From positions 1 through 42,482 of the IMG/VR virus record IMGVR_UViG_3300022833_000022: 42,482 bases of DNA, one strand, 5' to 3'. Below, piece by piece: positions 12,217-22,600 of this stretch. A program made the translations under genes and the position numbers. Below the pieces are notes generated by a model, which was not told where the DNA came from, ran no database searches, and was given only the letters and a program-made list of their open reading frames with translations. Position 1 is the first letter of the stretch. The number at the start of each line of letters is the position of its first letter. Origin of the DNA: a virus.

Positions 12217-12928
12217 CTACTTTACCCACGAGACAGAACTTGCAATAAACAGGTACAATGAGTCTGAAGATTTTGATGAGAGAAATGTAATTTACCGAGA
12301 TGAGATACACCACCCTTTCTTTAAACTTACTCAAAACATAATACATACATTTAAGTACTACTATACGGAAGAGTCTAACTTAGAAGACCTTCAACACGAA
12401 GTAATAACATTTTTACTAAGTAAGTTACATAAGTTCGACGCAACTCACGGAGCAAAGGCTTACTCTTACTTTGGAACTATCGCTAAACGATACCTAATCG
12501 CCTCTAACCAGAAGAATTATAAAAAAAGACTTCAAACAGTAACCTTAGAGCATATTAACGTAGAGAAAGGAGAAAATTCTAGTATGAATTTAACTGCTAT
12601 AAACTTAGAAGAAAATACACCTGAGGAAGTACTGCTACAACAGGAAACAGATCAAACTAAGTTTATGGAAGATTACATACAATACTGCTCTAAGAATATC
12701 TACGAATTATTTCCTAAAGTAGAGCATGCTAAAATTGCAGACGCTATATTGGAATTATTTAGAAAGAGAGATTCTATTACAGTATTTAACAAGAAAGCAT
12801 TATACATTTATATCCGCGAAATAACAGACGTAAAGACTTCTAAGATAACCAAAATCGCTAAGGTATTAGGTAATATTTACAAGAAACACTACGTATTTTA
12901 CTTAGAGAACGGATACACAGGCTTCTAA
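12170..12928 (+). CDS. 55: Late-transcription sigma factor, gp55 type, 252 aa
   Basis: Residues about 75-125 carry a sigma region 2-like block, ESNLEDLQHEVITFLLSKLH followed by KFDATHGAKAYSYFGTIAKR, typical of gp55 of T4-like phages, which lets host RNA polymerase recognise late promoters with the sliding clamp. It is longer than T4 gp55 (185 aa). The N-terminus is very basic (KEKKKRKK). The start overlaps the preceding gene; no later ATG would keep region 2 intact. Its likely targets are the TATTTATA sites in this window. Confidence 0.8.
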   Translation: METVHKEKKKRKKSNNYFTHETELAINRYNESEDFDERNVIYRDEIHHPFFKLTQNIIHTFKYYYTEESNLEDLQHEVITFLLSKLHKFDATHGAKAYSYFGTIAKRYLIASNQKNYKKRLQTVTLEHINVEKGENSSMNLTAINLEENTPEEVLLQQETDQTKFMEDYIQYCSKNIYELFPKVEHAKIADAILELFRKRDSITVFNKKALYIYIREITDVKTSKITKIAKVLGNIYKKHYVFYLENGYTGF

Positions 12929-12942
12929 ACTAAACTACTTTC

Positions 12943-12950
12943 TATTTATA
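12943..12950 (+). promoter_or_regulatory. Late promoter TATTTATA
   Basis: Exact octamer, 22 nt before the start at 12973, at the head of the baseplate gene cluster. Confidence 0.6.
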
Positions 12951-12972
12951 AACATAAGTAATACACAGACCT

Positions 12973-13311
12973 ATGAGTTTAGACAAAATAGTATTTAAAG
13001 ATAAGAAGTTTGCAGATATACTGGAAGAGATATACAACAATCAAAAAAAGAAAAGTAAGCAGATATCTGCTATGATAAGAGAACTGCAACCTCTTATACT
13101 AGATACAGGTGATGCAACTATAATAGTACCTTTGATAAGAGAGTACTTAGATGCCGGTATTAAAAACGATGACCATCTAATTAAGATGTCTACTATAATA
13201 CAGAGAATCCTTAACACTTCTGACTCCGTAGCAGATTCATTACTAATTACGGAAGAAGAAATTGAACAGTTAATGAATGAAGTCAATAAGATAGAAGATA
13301 CTAAAAAGTAA
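12973..13311 (+). CDS. Small helical protein before the baseplate hub gene, 112 aa
   Basis: A charged, all-helical protein with an early basic stretch (NNQKKKSKQISAMIREL) and an acidic C-terminus. Its stop overlaps the next start as TAATG, so it is translationally coupled to the gp5-like gene and probably takes part in baseplate assembly. No domain is recognised. Confidence 0.6.
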   Translation: MSLDKIVFKDKKFADILEEIYNNQKKKSKQISAMIRELQPLILDTGDATIIVPLIREYLDAGIKNDDHLIKMSTIIQRILNTSDSVADSLLITEEEIEQLMNEVNKIEDTKK

Positions 13312-14498
13312 TGGAGTTCGAAGTAGCGGTAGTAAACGATATCGTATTAAATAGTACGAGTAAATTCTTCGCAGATGCTGGTCAATGGGACGGTATAGGA
13401 GCTATAAGCTTCCAGAAAGTTAAAGGAATCAAGCGTAAAGCTAATGGAATAGCATTTCCATACTTCTCAAACCTCTCAAACTACCCCTTAAGGAATGAGC
13501 TAGTATATATTTTCCGTCTCCCCTCCGCAGAGATTCAAGAGAGTACAAGTAAAGAAGTATATTACTACCTAACCCCTCTTAACATCCAAAATCACCCTAA
13601 CAACAACGCCTTACCTAATATATTTGACAATAAACATATACCAGAATCCGAACGTAGAGATTATAAACAAACATCTCTCGGCGCCGCTAAAGAAGTATCA
13701 ACAATCAACTCTGAATTAGACTTAGGGGAGTACTTCACAGAAAGCTCTCAAATTAAACCTTTAAAGAAATTCGAAGGAGATGTTATACTAGAAGGTAGAG
13801 TAGGTAATTCTATTAGATTCGGAACTACTTCAATACATAAAGGTAAAGCTCTTAACAATTGGTCTACTAACGGATCTAACGGTCAACCTATAACTATAAT
13901 AAGAAACGGACAAGGTAAGCAAGGTGCGGTAGGATTTCTTCCTACAGAGGAGACTATAAATAACGATAACTCAAGTATATACCTTACAAGTACTCAACGA
14001 ATACCAATAACCCCAAGTAGTACTAATAGTTATTATAGTTACACTTCTACGAAAGAGAATGCACAAGGTAGAGAAGTAACCGGAGTAATACCACAACCAG
14101 CAAATCAATACAGCGGAGACCAAATACTATTAAACTCTGCAAGGATTTTTATTAACAGTAAATCTGATAGCATATTTTTAAGTTCCGCAGATACAATAAA
14201 CTTAAACAGTATACAGAGCGTAAACGTAGATACAGAAGCTTTAATAGTATCTGCAGGGTTAATAAGATTAGGAGAACCGGATGCAACAGAACCTCTACTT
14301 TACGGAAACAGGACAGTGCAAGTATTAGAAGATATCGTTAAAATACTTCAAAAAATATTACAAGCATCACAAACCGCTACTGCTGGTGCTTATCCAGTCG
14401 CTACACTTAATACTGTCGGGACATTAGAAGCTACTACAATACAGTTACTAGTAGAGCAAATAAAGCATTTAAAATCAACAACAACTTACACTGCTTAA
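13311..14498 (+). CDS. Baseplate hub/central spike protein, gp5-like, 395 aa
   Basis: A block FEGDVILEGRVGNSIRFGTT (154-173), then NGQPITIIRNGQ, resembles the OB-fold and start of the spike in gp5/VgrG-type proteins. Downstream, repeated strand-like pieces (ARIFINSKSDSIFLSSADTI, DTINLNSIQSVNVDTEALIV) look like a beta-prism needle. No T4-style lysozyme insert is visible. The C-terminus is a helical segment. It acts at the tip of the tail tube. Coupled by TAATG to the previous gene. Confidence 0.65.
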   Translation: MEFEVAVVNDIVLNSTSKFFADAGQWDGIGAISFQKVKGIKRKANGIAFPYFSNLSNYPLRNELVYIFRLPSAEIQESTSKEVYYYLTPLNIQNHPNNNALPNIFDNKHIPESERRDYKQTSLGAAKEVSTINSELDLGEYFTESSQIKPLKKFEGDVILEGRVGNSIRFGTTSIHKGKALNNWSTNGSNGQPITIIRNGQGKQGAVGFLPTEETINNDNSSIYLTSTQRIPITPSSTNSYYSYTSTKENAQGREVTGVIPQPANQYSGDQILLNSARIFINSKSDSIFLSSADTINLNSIQSVNVDTEALIVSAGLIRLGEPDATEPLLYGNRTVQVLEDIVKILQKILQASQTATAGAYPVATLNTVGTLEATTIQLLVEQIKHLKSTTTYTA

Positions 14499-14504
14499 CG
14501 TATT

Positions 14505-15473
14505 ATGAACGATAGATTAATAACTCGGATAGCAAAAAACTTACAAAGTAAAAGCTTGTATGCAAAAGTAAGTAACAAATCCGGAGTAAGTAAACTTTTG
14601 AATAGTAGAGTAAACTTTAACAACTCCCCTGTACCTCTAATAGGTCAAGCTAAAATAAATCAACTAATACTATCTAACATTACAAAGCTTAAAAACTTAA
14701 TGGTAGATCAAGTAAGTAACCTCTCAGAAGAACTAGGTATCTCAGAACTAGAAACCGGTAACCCTGTAATAAATGTACCAGCTCACTGTCTTGAACCTAA
14801 GAAGACTGCAGAACTACTAGTTAAACTTAACAACCTATTAACAGTATTAGAAAATACTTCAACGATACTTAACATAACCTCTATAGGATTAAATACTCTA
14901 ACACGGGTACTAAACGGAACTATTACTGCTGTAAACGCTCTTACGTTAGTTAAGATAGGAGTCAACCAAGCAACAAAAGCTTTACCTTTTACTCCAGGAG
15001 TTGTTACTTCTCTAGTAGTAGATATAGGAGATGGCTTACAGATAATAAAAGAGAAACTAGACGGTACCCCTAGGTTACCCCAAATTAAGAATGCATTAAC
15101 GACCGGTACTTCTTATATAACAATAGCAGCAGTTATGATGGGTACTATAGTAACACTTCTTACTATGATTATAGAGGTACTTAAATCTTGTGGAGAAGAA
15201 CCTAACGAATTAGGAGACCAAACTAAAGAGTTTCTAAAACAGTCTCAAACAATTCAAGAGAATAATACATACCCACCTTACAACGGATTCACGTTTAAAA
15301 TAGTAAACCAACTACTACCAAACGATCCTACTGTAACACGTAGAATAGCACAAGCAATAAATACAGAAGGTATTGTAGCTATAGAAACAGAACCTTCTTT
15401 TACCGGTAACCCAAAAGTACTAGTAGAAGAATTAAAATTGATTATCGATAGAGATAACTTAAAAGCATACTAG
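14505..15473 (+). CDS. Baseplate-cluster protein with hydrophobic segments, 322 aa
   Basis: Long helical, hydrophobic stretches (about 105-190) and a clear membrane-like segment TIAAVMMGTIVTLLTMIIEV (about 204-223) stand out; the end is soluble. In this position a tail-tip, tape-measure-like or membrane-penetrating protein would fit, and it follows the hub gene directly. No family is recognised. An opposite-strand frame here is a shadow. Confidence 0.6.
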   Translation: MNDRLITRIAKNLQSKSLYAKVSNKSGVSKLLNSRVNFNNSPVPLIGQAKINQLILSNITKLKNLMVDQVSNLSEELGISELETGNPVINVPAHCLEPKKTAELLVKLNNLLTVLENTSTILNITSIGLNTLTRVLNGTITAVNALTLVKIGVNQATKALPFTPGVVTSLVVDIGDGLQIIKEKLDGTPRLPQIKNALTTGTSYITIAAVMMGTIVTLLTMIIEVLKSCGEEPNELGDQTKEFLKQSQTIQENNTYPPYNGFTFKIVNQLLPNDPTVTRRIAQAINTEGIVAIETEPSFTGNPKVLVEELKLIIDRDNLKAY

Positions 15474-15477
15474 TAAA

Positions 15478-15485
15478 TATTTATA
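15478..15485 (+). promoter_or_regulatory. Late promoter TATTTATA
   Basis: Exact octamer, 5 nt before the start at 15491; the start codon would be close to the 5' end of the RNA. Confidence 0.55.
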
Positions 15486-15490
15486 AAGAG

Positions 15491-15853
15491 ATGAAAGCCA
15501 CAGAACTAAAGAAACTAATTAAAGAAGCAGTAAAAGAAGCGATTGGAGAAGAGATGCGAGAAATCCTTCTAGAAGCGGTCCGAGCTCCTAGACAAGTAGT
15601 CTCTGAGAACCAAACAAACTTTACCCCTACACCTACCGAAGCAGCACCGAGAGTAGACATACAAGAAACTCGTACTAAATATGCAGACGTATTAAATGGA
15701 ATGTCTAAAGGAGAAGATCGTAATATCTCTATGAACTCATCCCATGCTCCAAACTACGCTCCACAAGCATCTAATACCTCCGCTCAAGGCTCATCCCTAC
15801 CCCCTGGAGAAGTAAACATGGAACAAATAATGGGGTTCATAGGCGCTAAGTAA
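15491..15853 (+). CDS. Helix-plus-disordered-linker protein, 120 aa
   Basis: An amphipathic charged helix (MKATELKKLIKEAVKEAI to EILLEAV, 1-33) containing an L-L-E site is followed by a Pro/Ser/Asn/Gln-rich low-complexity region. The N-terminus could be a head-targeting peptide like those of the tagged cluster, or a coiled-coil linker in the baseplate. Its stop overlaps the gp25-type start as TAATG. No homologue is recognised. Confidence 0.6.
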   Translation: MKATELKKLIKEAVKEAIGEEMREILLEAVRAPRQVVSENQTNFTPTPTEAAPRVDIQETRTKYADVLNGMSKGEDRNISMNSSHAPNYAPQASNTSAQGSSLPPGEVNMEQIMGFIGAK

Positions 15854-16263
15854 TGGCTATTAATGCAACTAAAATACATCCGATAGATAATAAGCCTAGT
15901 AAAGCTGTGGGTATCTCTATACCTTTTAATGGCCCAGCAGTATTCAAGTCTAACTATACTACGAAAGATGCAATTAGAAACAACCTAATAAACCTACTCT
16001 TAACCGGTCCTAATGAAAGACCGTTTAAACCAGGTTTTGGAGCAGGACTTCAAACTTTTATATTTGAGCAACTAGCTCAAGACAATATAGAAGGTATACA
16101 AGACTATATTGAAACTGTAATAGGAGAATACTTTCCAAACATCCAAGCTACTGTAGAATTAAGAGCAGAGGATAGTAGAAACTCCCTTTACACAGTTATA
16201 AACTATACTATAACTAATACTGGTATGACCGATACCATACAACTAAACCTGAACAATGCATAA
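15853..16263 (+). CDS. 25: Baseplate wedge protein gp25 type, 136 aa
   Basis: The length is near T4 gp25 (132 aa), and the order DAIRNNLINLLLT then GPNERPFKPGFGAGLQ then FEQLAQDN is characteristic of the gp25/W family, a component of all contractile tails that joins sheath and wedge. The C-terminus is beta-rich (YTVINYTITNTG). It overlaps the preceding stop by TAATG and the following gp6 start by 8 nt, the standard gene order 25-6. Confidence 0.85.
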   Translation: MAINATKIHPIDNKPSKAVGISIPFNGPAVFKSNYTTKDAIRNNLINLLLTGPNERPFKPGFGAGLQTFIFEQLAQDNIEGIQDYIETVIGEYFPNIQATVELRAEDSRNSLYTVINYTITNTGMTDTIQLNLNNA

Positions 16264-18115
16264 TACAAAAGACATAAAATATTTTAATAGAGACTTTGCA
16301 GGGCTAAAAGACCTTCTAGTAGACTTTACAAAGACATATTACCCGGATACTTATAACGACTTCTCTGAAGCTTCTCCCGGTATGATGCTTATAGAAACTT
16401 CTGCGTATGTAGGAGATGTGCTTTCTTTCTACCTAGATAACCAAATACAGGAAACTTTCGTACAGTATGCAAAGCAGACGGAAAGTATCTTTAACTTAGC
16501 ATATATGTTAGGATATACTCCTAAAGTTACCAAAACCTCAACCGTCGCAGTAGACGTTTACCAACAACTACCTGCAAAGCTCGTAAACGGTCTTTATATA
16601 CCCGACTACGATTATGCATTATACATTTCAAACAACACTACCTTAACAACCGACCCTGGAAGAACTAACTTCTTAATACAAGATCCAGTAGACTTTAAAG
16701 CTTCTAGTTCTTACGACCCAACAGACGTAACAGTTTACCAAACCAGCGGAGGTAATCCACAATATTACCTTCTTAAGAAAAGTAGAAAAGCTATATCTTC
16801 TACAATAGGTACACAAACACAAACATTTACAACACCAGAAGCTTTTAGTACTGTCTCTATAAACGCTACTGATATAATAAAAGTACTAGATATAACCGAT
16901 TCAGACGGTAACGTATGGTATGAGGTACCTTACTTAGGTCAAGAGATGGTATACAAACCATTAAAAAACGTTAATACAAATAACCCTAATACCTTTACAG
17001 ATACAGACGCCCCCTACTTACTAAACTTAGAGAAAGTATCGAGAAGGTTTGTTACTAGGTTTAAAACAAACGGGTCTCTAGAAATACAATTCGGTTCAGG
17101 TACAACTAAGGATGTAGATGAAGATATAATACCTAACAGTAACAATGTAGGTATAGGGCTCCCTTTTGAAAAAATCAAAATGACAACCGCATTTGACCCT
17201 ACCAACTTTCTATATACAGGTACTTACGGAATAGCTCCTGCAAATACAACATTAACAATTCGATACCTTACCGGCGGAGGAGTATCTGCAAACGTTGATG
17301 CAGATACGGTTAATACTTTAATATCTACCGGTAACGCAGCATTTCAAAATAGTAACCTTAATGCAACTACCTCAAATTACATCTTCGGAACATTAGCAGT
17401 AAATAACGAGAAAGCTGCTTCTGGTGGAGGGGACGGAGATACAAAAGAAGAGATTAGACAAAATACATTAGCAAGTTTCCAATCTCAATTAAGAAACGTA
17501 ACTGCTAAAGATTATGCTATACGAGCTCTCTCAATGCCTTCTGACTTTGGTGCAGTAGTAAAGTCTCACGTAGAACCTACCAAAGCAAACGAAATCACTT
17601 TACCCGGAGAAATACCTTCTACATTAAGCCTGTATATCCTAGGGTTTGACAAAGGTAAAAATTTAACACAGTCATCCTCTACAATTAAAGAGAACCTAAG
17701 CACATACCTTTCTGAGTACAGGGTAATAGGGGATACGGTTAACATTAAAGACGGGTTTATAGTTAATATAGGAGTAGACTTTGAAATCATAATACTACCT
17801 AACTTTAACAACGATGAAGTACTTAGTAGATGTATTGTAGAACTACAGAACTACTTTAATATAGATAACTGGACTTTTAATCGCCCTATTCAACTAAACG
17901 AATTATATATTAATCTGGATAAAGTGAGAGGAGTACAAACAGTTAAGAATATTACCATCGCTAATAAAAGCGGAATACCAAACGGATATTCAGAATTTGC
18001 TTACGACATAAACGCTGCAACAGAAAATAACACTATATACCCTTCTTTAGATCCCTGTATTTTCGAAGTAAAATATCCAAATACAGATATTAGAGGTAGA
18101 GTAGTGCAGCTATAA
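16256..18115 (+). CDS. 6: Baseplate wedge protein gp6 type, 619 aa
   Basis: The N-terminus FNRDFAGLKDLLVDFTKTYY then DFSEASPGMMLIETSAYVGD then DVLSFYLDNQIQE is the signature of gp6/J-type wedge proteins; the length is close to T4 gp6 (660 aa). A central region with a glycine-rich AASGGGDGDTKEEIRQN and an NVTAKDYAIRAL block matches the conserved J core. It forms the ring that holds the baseplate together. Overlaps gp25 by 8 nt. Confidence 0.85.
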   Translation: MHNTKDIKYFNRDFAGLKDLLVDFTKTYYPDTYNDFSEASPGMMLIETSAYVGDVLSFYLDNQIQETFVQYAKQTESIFNLAYMLGYTPKVTKTSTVAVDVYQQLPAKLVNGLYIPDYDYALYISNNTTLTTDPGRTNFLIQDPVDFKASSSYDPTDVTVYQTSGGNPQYYLLKKSRKAISSTIGTQTQTFTTPEAFSTVSINATDIIKVLDITDSDGNVWYEVPYLGQEMVYKPLKNVNTNNPNTFTDTDAPYLLNLEKVSRRFVTRFKTNGSLEIQFGSGTTKDVDEDIIPNSNNVGIGLPFEKIKMTTAFDPTNFLYTGTYGIAPANTTLTIRYLTGGGVSANVDADTVNTLISTGNAAFQNSNLNATTSNYIFGTLAVNNEKAASGGGDGDTKEEIRQNTLASFQSQLRNVTAKDYAIRALSMPSDFGAVVKSHVEPTKANEITLPGEIPSTLSLYILGFDKGKNLTQSSSTIKENLSTYLSEYRVIGDTVNIKDGFIVNIGVDFEIIILPNFNNDEVLSRCIVELQNYFNIDNWTFNRPIQLNELYINLDKVRGVQTVKNITIANKSGIPNGYSEFAYDINAATENNTIYPSLDPCIFEVKYPNTDIRGRVVQL

Positions 18116-18142
18116 CAAGTACATAAGATTAGTAAATTGATA

Positions 18143-18150
18143 TATTTATA
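18143..18150 (+). promoter_or_regulatory. Late promoter TATTTATA
   Basis: Exact octamer within TATATTTATA, 4 nt before the start at 18155. Confidence 0.6.
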
Positions 18151-18154
18151 CTAA

Positions 18155-19279
18155 ATGGCAATCTATAAATTATTCCCGACAGCAGACACTACTTTATATT
18201 CCGGGTATCCAAATGCTAATACTGGATTGGACGAAATACTAGAAGCAACTACTAACTACCTAATACACAACCCAACGGTAGTAGGAGAAAATCCTCAAGC
18301 TTCAAGAATACTACTACAATTTAGCTCCGCTGAAATAAATTCTCTATTCGAGAATAAAATTAAGAATTTTACGTGGGAAGCAGACTTAAGGGGATTCACT
18401 GCTAATGTAACAGGTTTATCTAGTACAAGTACAATTAACATCAATGCATTAGCAGAGAGTTGGAATATGGGTACTGGTAAGTTTTTAGATCTACCGGAAA
18501 ACCAAAGTGGAGCTTCTTGGACATATAGTCAATACGGCGGAGGTGCAAAATGGACTACCTCTTCGTACGCTGCAGGAACAACTGGATCTTATAATATAGA
18601 TACAAACCCTTTATCAGCAGGAGGAGGTACCTGGTATACTCAAGCAGAAGCGAGTTATACATTTCAGTATTATACAGATCCTGATATTGTAGCAAATATA
18701 ACTCCGATAGTAACTAACTGGTCTTCATCTGCTTTTGATAATTACGGAATAATCGTAAGACAATCTGCTTCGCAGGAGTTTGTAAGTAATATAAATGAAC
18801 AGACAACTATCAAGTATTTTTCAAGAGACACTCATACAGTATACCCTCCGCAATTAGAATTTAAGTGGGACGACCATGTTTACAATACAGGTAGTTTAGA
18901 GTTATTAAGTACGGTACCAGCAATAATAGAGATATCAAATAACCCAGGTACCTTTTACGGAGACAGCGTAAATAGATTTAGAGTTAATTCAAGACCTCAG
19001 TATCCACCCCGTACCTACCAAACTAGTTCAATATACACGCAAAACTATGCTCTACCAGAAGAGAGTTATTACAGCATCAAAGATGTATATACAAATGAAG
19101 TTGCTATTAGCTACGACAGTACTTATACTAAGTTAAGTTCTGACTCTACGGGAAGTTATTTCGATTTATATTTTAACGGCTTACAACCTGAAAGATATTA
19201 TAGAATTGAAATTAAAACTACTATCGGAGACACAGTGTTAGTAGTAGATACAGAGGAATTTAAAATAAGTAATAAATAA
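18155..19279 (+). CDS. Tail/baseplate structural protein with DNRLRE-like fold, 374 aa
   Basis: Starts MAIYKLFPTADTTLYSGYPN, has a single-domain beta-rich make-up, and contains ALAESWNMGTGKF then SGASWTYSQYGGGAKW (about 105-135), a pattern of DNRLRE/CBM-type beta-sandwich domains. The C-terminal about 110 residues may be a separate beta domain. It could bind glycan on the cell or serve as a baseplate decoration. Coupled by TAATG to the next gene. Family assignment is moderate. Confidence 0.6.
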   Translation: MAIYKLFPTADTTLYSGYPNANTGLDEILEATTNYLIHNPTVVGENPQASRILLQFSSAEINSLFENKIKNFTWEADLRGFTANVTGLSSTSTININALAESWNMGTGKFLDLPENQSGASWTYSQYGGGAKWTTSSYAAGTTGSYNIDTNPLSAGGGTWYTQAEASYTFQYYTDPDIVANITPIVTNWSSSAFDNYGIIVRQSASQEFVSNINEQTTIKYFSRDTHTVYPPQLEFKWDDHVYNTGSLELLSTVPAIIEISNNPGTFYGDSVNRFRVNSRPQYPPRTYQTSSIYTQNYALPEESYYSIKDVYTNEVAISYDSTYTKLSSDSTGSYFDLYFNGLQPERYYRIEIKTTIGDTVLVVDTEEFKISNK

Positions 19280-19653
19280 TGAGTCAACCGGTAAACATAC
19301 AAGCAACCTCTTATGATAAAGGTCAATTTAACCTAGCAGTAGACACAGGTTTTACTGAGTTTACAGATATACTAGTAAATACTATGCTACCTGAAGATAG
19401 TATAAGTATAGTAGAATTCTTCACAACATACCGTAAACTTTTCTTAGAAATACCCAAAGAAGGTGAAGTAAATTCACATCAATACCTTATAAACACAAGT
19501 AAAGAGTATACGGGTGGGGAAGATATAAGCGCGGAAGTAGTAGCCCTGGTTCAGGAAGTAACAGAGTTAAGAGAAGAAAATATAGAATTACAGAAACAAG
19601 TCTCACGTTTAGCAGGACTTAGTTCATCAGATATAATCAACAAAACGGCATAA
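19279..19653 (+). CDS. Small coiled-coil baseplate-cluster protein, 124 aa
   Basis: The first about 70 residues are a mixed domain; residues about 80-112 (VVALVQEVTELREENIELQK) form a coiled coil suited to trimerisation. TAATG overlaps on both sides couple it to its neighbours, so it is probably made in proportion with the large tail protein that follows and may be its trimeric adaptor. No family recognised. Confidence 0.6.
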   Translation: MSQPVNIQATSYDKGQFNLAVDTGFTEFTDILVNTMLPEDSISIVEFFTTYRKLFLEIPKEGEVNSHQYLINTSKEYTGGEDISAEVVALVQEVTELREENIELQKQVSRLAGLSSSDIINKTA

Positions 19654-22600
19654 TGGTAAAACCACTAGTAACCCCGTTAGGTAACGGCATATTAAATAAA
19701 AACCAAGTAAGTACCTTATCAGCAACCGACAATGCTAATATTGAAACCACGCAACTGACTCAAAACTTTAATGTAATCACAGACGTATTACAAGGGTATA
19801 TCTATACTATAAATGGAGAGTATATCGATAAAATCACTACAGGCTATAAAGTTGAAGGGGAGTTAGATGTAACTAGCACAAATACACTTGTATTAGACCC
19901 CGGCACAGATGTAATAAGTAATGGGTTTACTCAAGGGATCTACCAAGTACAGTATAACTTCTTAAACCCGCTATTAACAAGTAACCCTACCTTATTCATA
20001 GTAGAGATATCATCCGATAGAACAGAACTAAAGGTTAATAGTAGGTTCTTAGATAGTATACAATTACAAGCAGGGACAGAGACTATTCAAGAATATTTAA
20101 CTAGTACTACTAACATAAACGGGTACTTCTTAGATTTTGGTTTAAATCAATTAGAGTTTGCAGTTAACGTAGGGTACCTAGGTAGAAATCTTCTAATTAA
20201 ACTATACGAACCTTTACCTTTCACAGTAGAAAAAGGAAGTACCTTTAACATATACAGTAAGGTCTCTGATTCTAACATATTTAATGTAAGATTCCCAGAA
20301 CTAGAAGCACAATTACCCAAAACAAAACAACTTAGAGGGCCTAATAAGAATCTCCGAGTAAATACAAAAACCAACAACACAACCGTCTACAAAGATATAA
20401 ACAACCTAACAGACGCATCTGCTAATGGAATGACAAACCAGCTAAACAGTGTGTTAGCAGAAAACAGAGCAGAACTTAACACAGATTACACAGATTATAG
20501 TAACTTCGTATTCTTCAGTTCAGCTAATACTAGACTTACAAATTTTAATTACAAAGCAACTCAATTAGAAACATTCGCTAAGAATATAGCAACTTTAGAA
20601 GGATTAAATACCGCCCCACCTACAGAACTATCTGCTAGTAAAGAACAATATCAGAGACAAGTTAAAAGTACAACTAAAAACTTCGACGGATATGACTACT
20701 ACCTTTATTACAGTAGCGGTTCTCATACATGGCCTAAGCAAAACGATACGCCTCCTTATATACTGTATTCTTACACCTCTTCTGAAGCTACCGCTTGGTT
20801 AAGTACTCAATCTGATACTGCTACTATTTACGATAGAGATAATAGAAATAACCTATTCGAAACATTTCCAAGTTATATAACAGACGATACCGATAACGCT
20901 AACTTTCAACTATTCTCCGAACTCACTGCACAAATGTTCGATGAGATTTGGCTCTATACTAAAGCTCTAGAAAATAGACAAGATGGAGATAATAGATTAA
21001 AGAACGGTATATCAATAGATCTAGTAAGTGATGCATTAGAATCTTACGGAGTAGATCTATACGCTAGTAGTTTAACAAACAACGATGCGTTTACATCCCT
21101 ATTAGGGGTAACTTCTACAGGAGGTTTACTACCACCAACCGGAAGTGAGTTAATTACAAACTACGTAACTGCTTCTGCAGAAACCACACCATTCAACGAA
21201 GCACAGAAATTAGTATATAAGAGAATATACCACAACCTACCCTACCTCCTTAAAAAGAAAGGAACAGTATCAGGATTAAGAGTACTACTAAACTGCTTTG
21301 GAATACCAGACACAATATTAAGAATATCTGAATTCGGAGGTAGAGATAAGAATACTAATACATGGGACTACTGGTATAATCGATTTAACTACGCATACGA
21401 AACATCCGGATCAGGTTACATAACTACCCCTTGGAACGGACCAACCTTCACTTCTTACTGGACCGCAAATAGTCCAATATCACTACCTTTAGTGAGTACA
21501 GGGACATATAATATGTCTGTAGATTGGGGAGACGGTACTACTCCAAGCAACATAACCGCCTGGGATGATACTCAAAAGACACATAACTACACTACCTCTG
21601 GATTCTACGAAGTATCAATAACCGGAGAATGTAAAGGTTTTGCATTTAATAATACGGGGTACACTGCAAGTATAATGGATGTATTCGATTGGGGTAGTTT
21701 AGAACTATCTACAAGCGCTTCATTCTACGGAGCAGATAATCTAGGAGGTAATCGTAGCACCGGTATAATAACCACAACAAGTGCTCCGACAATTAGTACT
21801 ACTAGTTTTAAAGACATATTTAGAGGAGCTACGATATTTAAAGGTCCCGTACAGGGGTGGAAAACAGATACAGTAACTTCTCTAGAGACTTCATTTAAAG
21901 ATGCATTAGCGTTTAACTCTCTTATAGATTGGAACCTCGCTAACGTAACAACCTTACAAGGTACATTTGAAAATGCAGCAGTCTTTAATCAAGATTTAAA
22001 CTGGAATACTTCTGCTAATACCAATATGAGCGGTACTTTTAGTCAAGCGGTAAAATTTAACGGGGATATAAGTTCATGGGATACAGGAAACGTAACTACC
22101 TTCGAAAATACATTCTATAGCGCATCTCTATTCAACCAAACCGTCCAAGGTTTTAATACTGTATTAGCAACTAGTATGAAAGGTATGTTCTCAAACGCTA
22201 CTTCCTTTACTCAGCAAGTATCTAACTGGCCAGTCTCAAACGTAACGGATTTTAGTCAAATGTTCTTAAATGCCTCCAGCTTTACAAACGGAAGTAATGA
22301 AAGCCTTAACCAATGGGTAGTTTCTGCTGCAACAACGATGAACTCAATGTTTAAAGAAACAGACAAGTTTAATTCAAATATGTTTATACTACCTTCCGGT
22401 AACTCAACTACTGATCTAGGTTCAATGTTTGAAAGCGCATCCTTATTCAATAACGGAGGAACAAACACCATTAACAGTTGGGACGTAGCTAACGTAAGTG
22501 ACATGAGCAATATGTTTAAAGATGCAAAAGCTTTTAACCAAGACTTAAGTTCATGGAATACAGTAAGTGTAAATAATATGAGCAATATGTTTAAAGACGC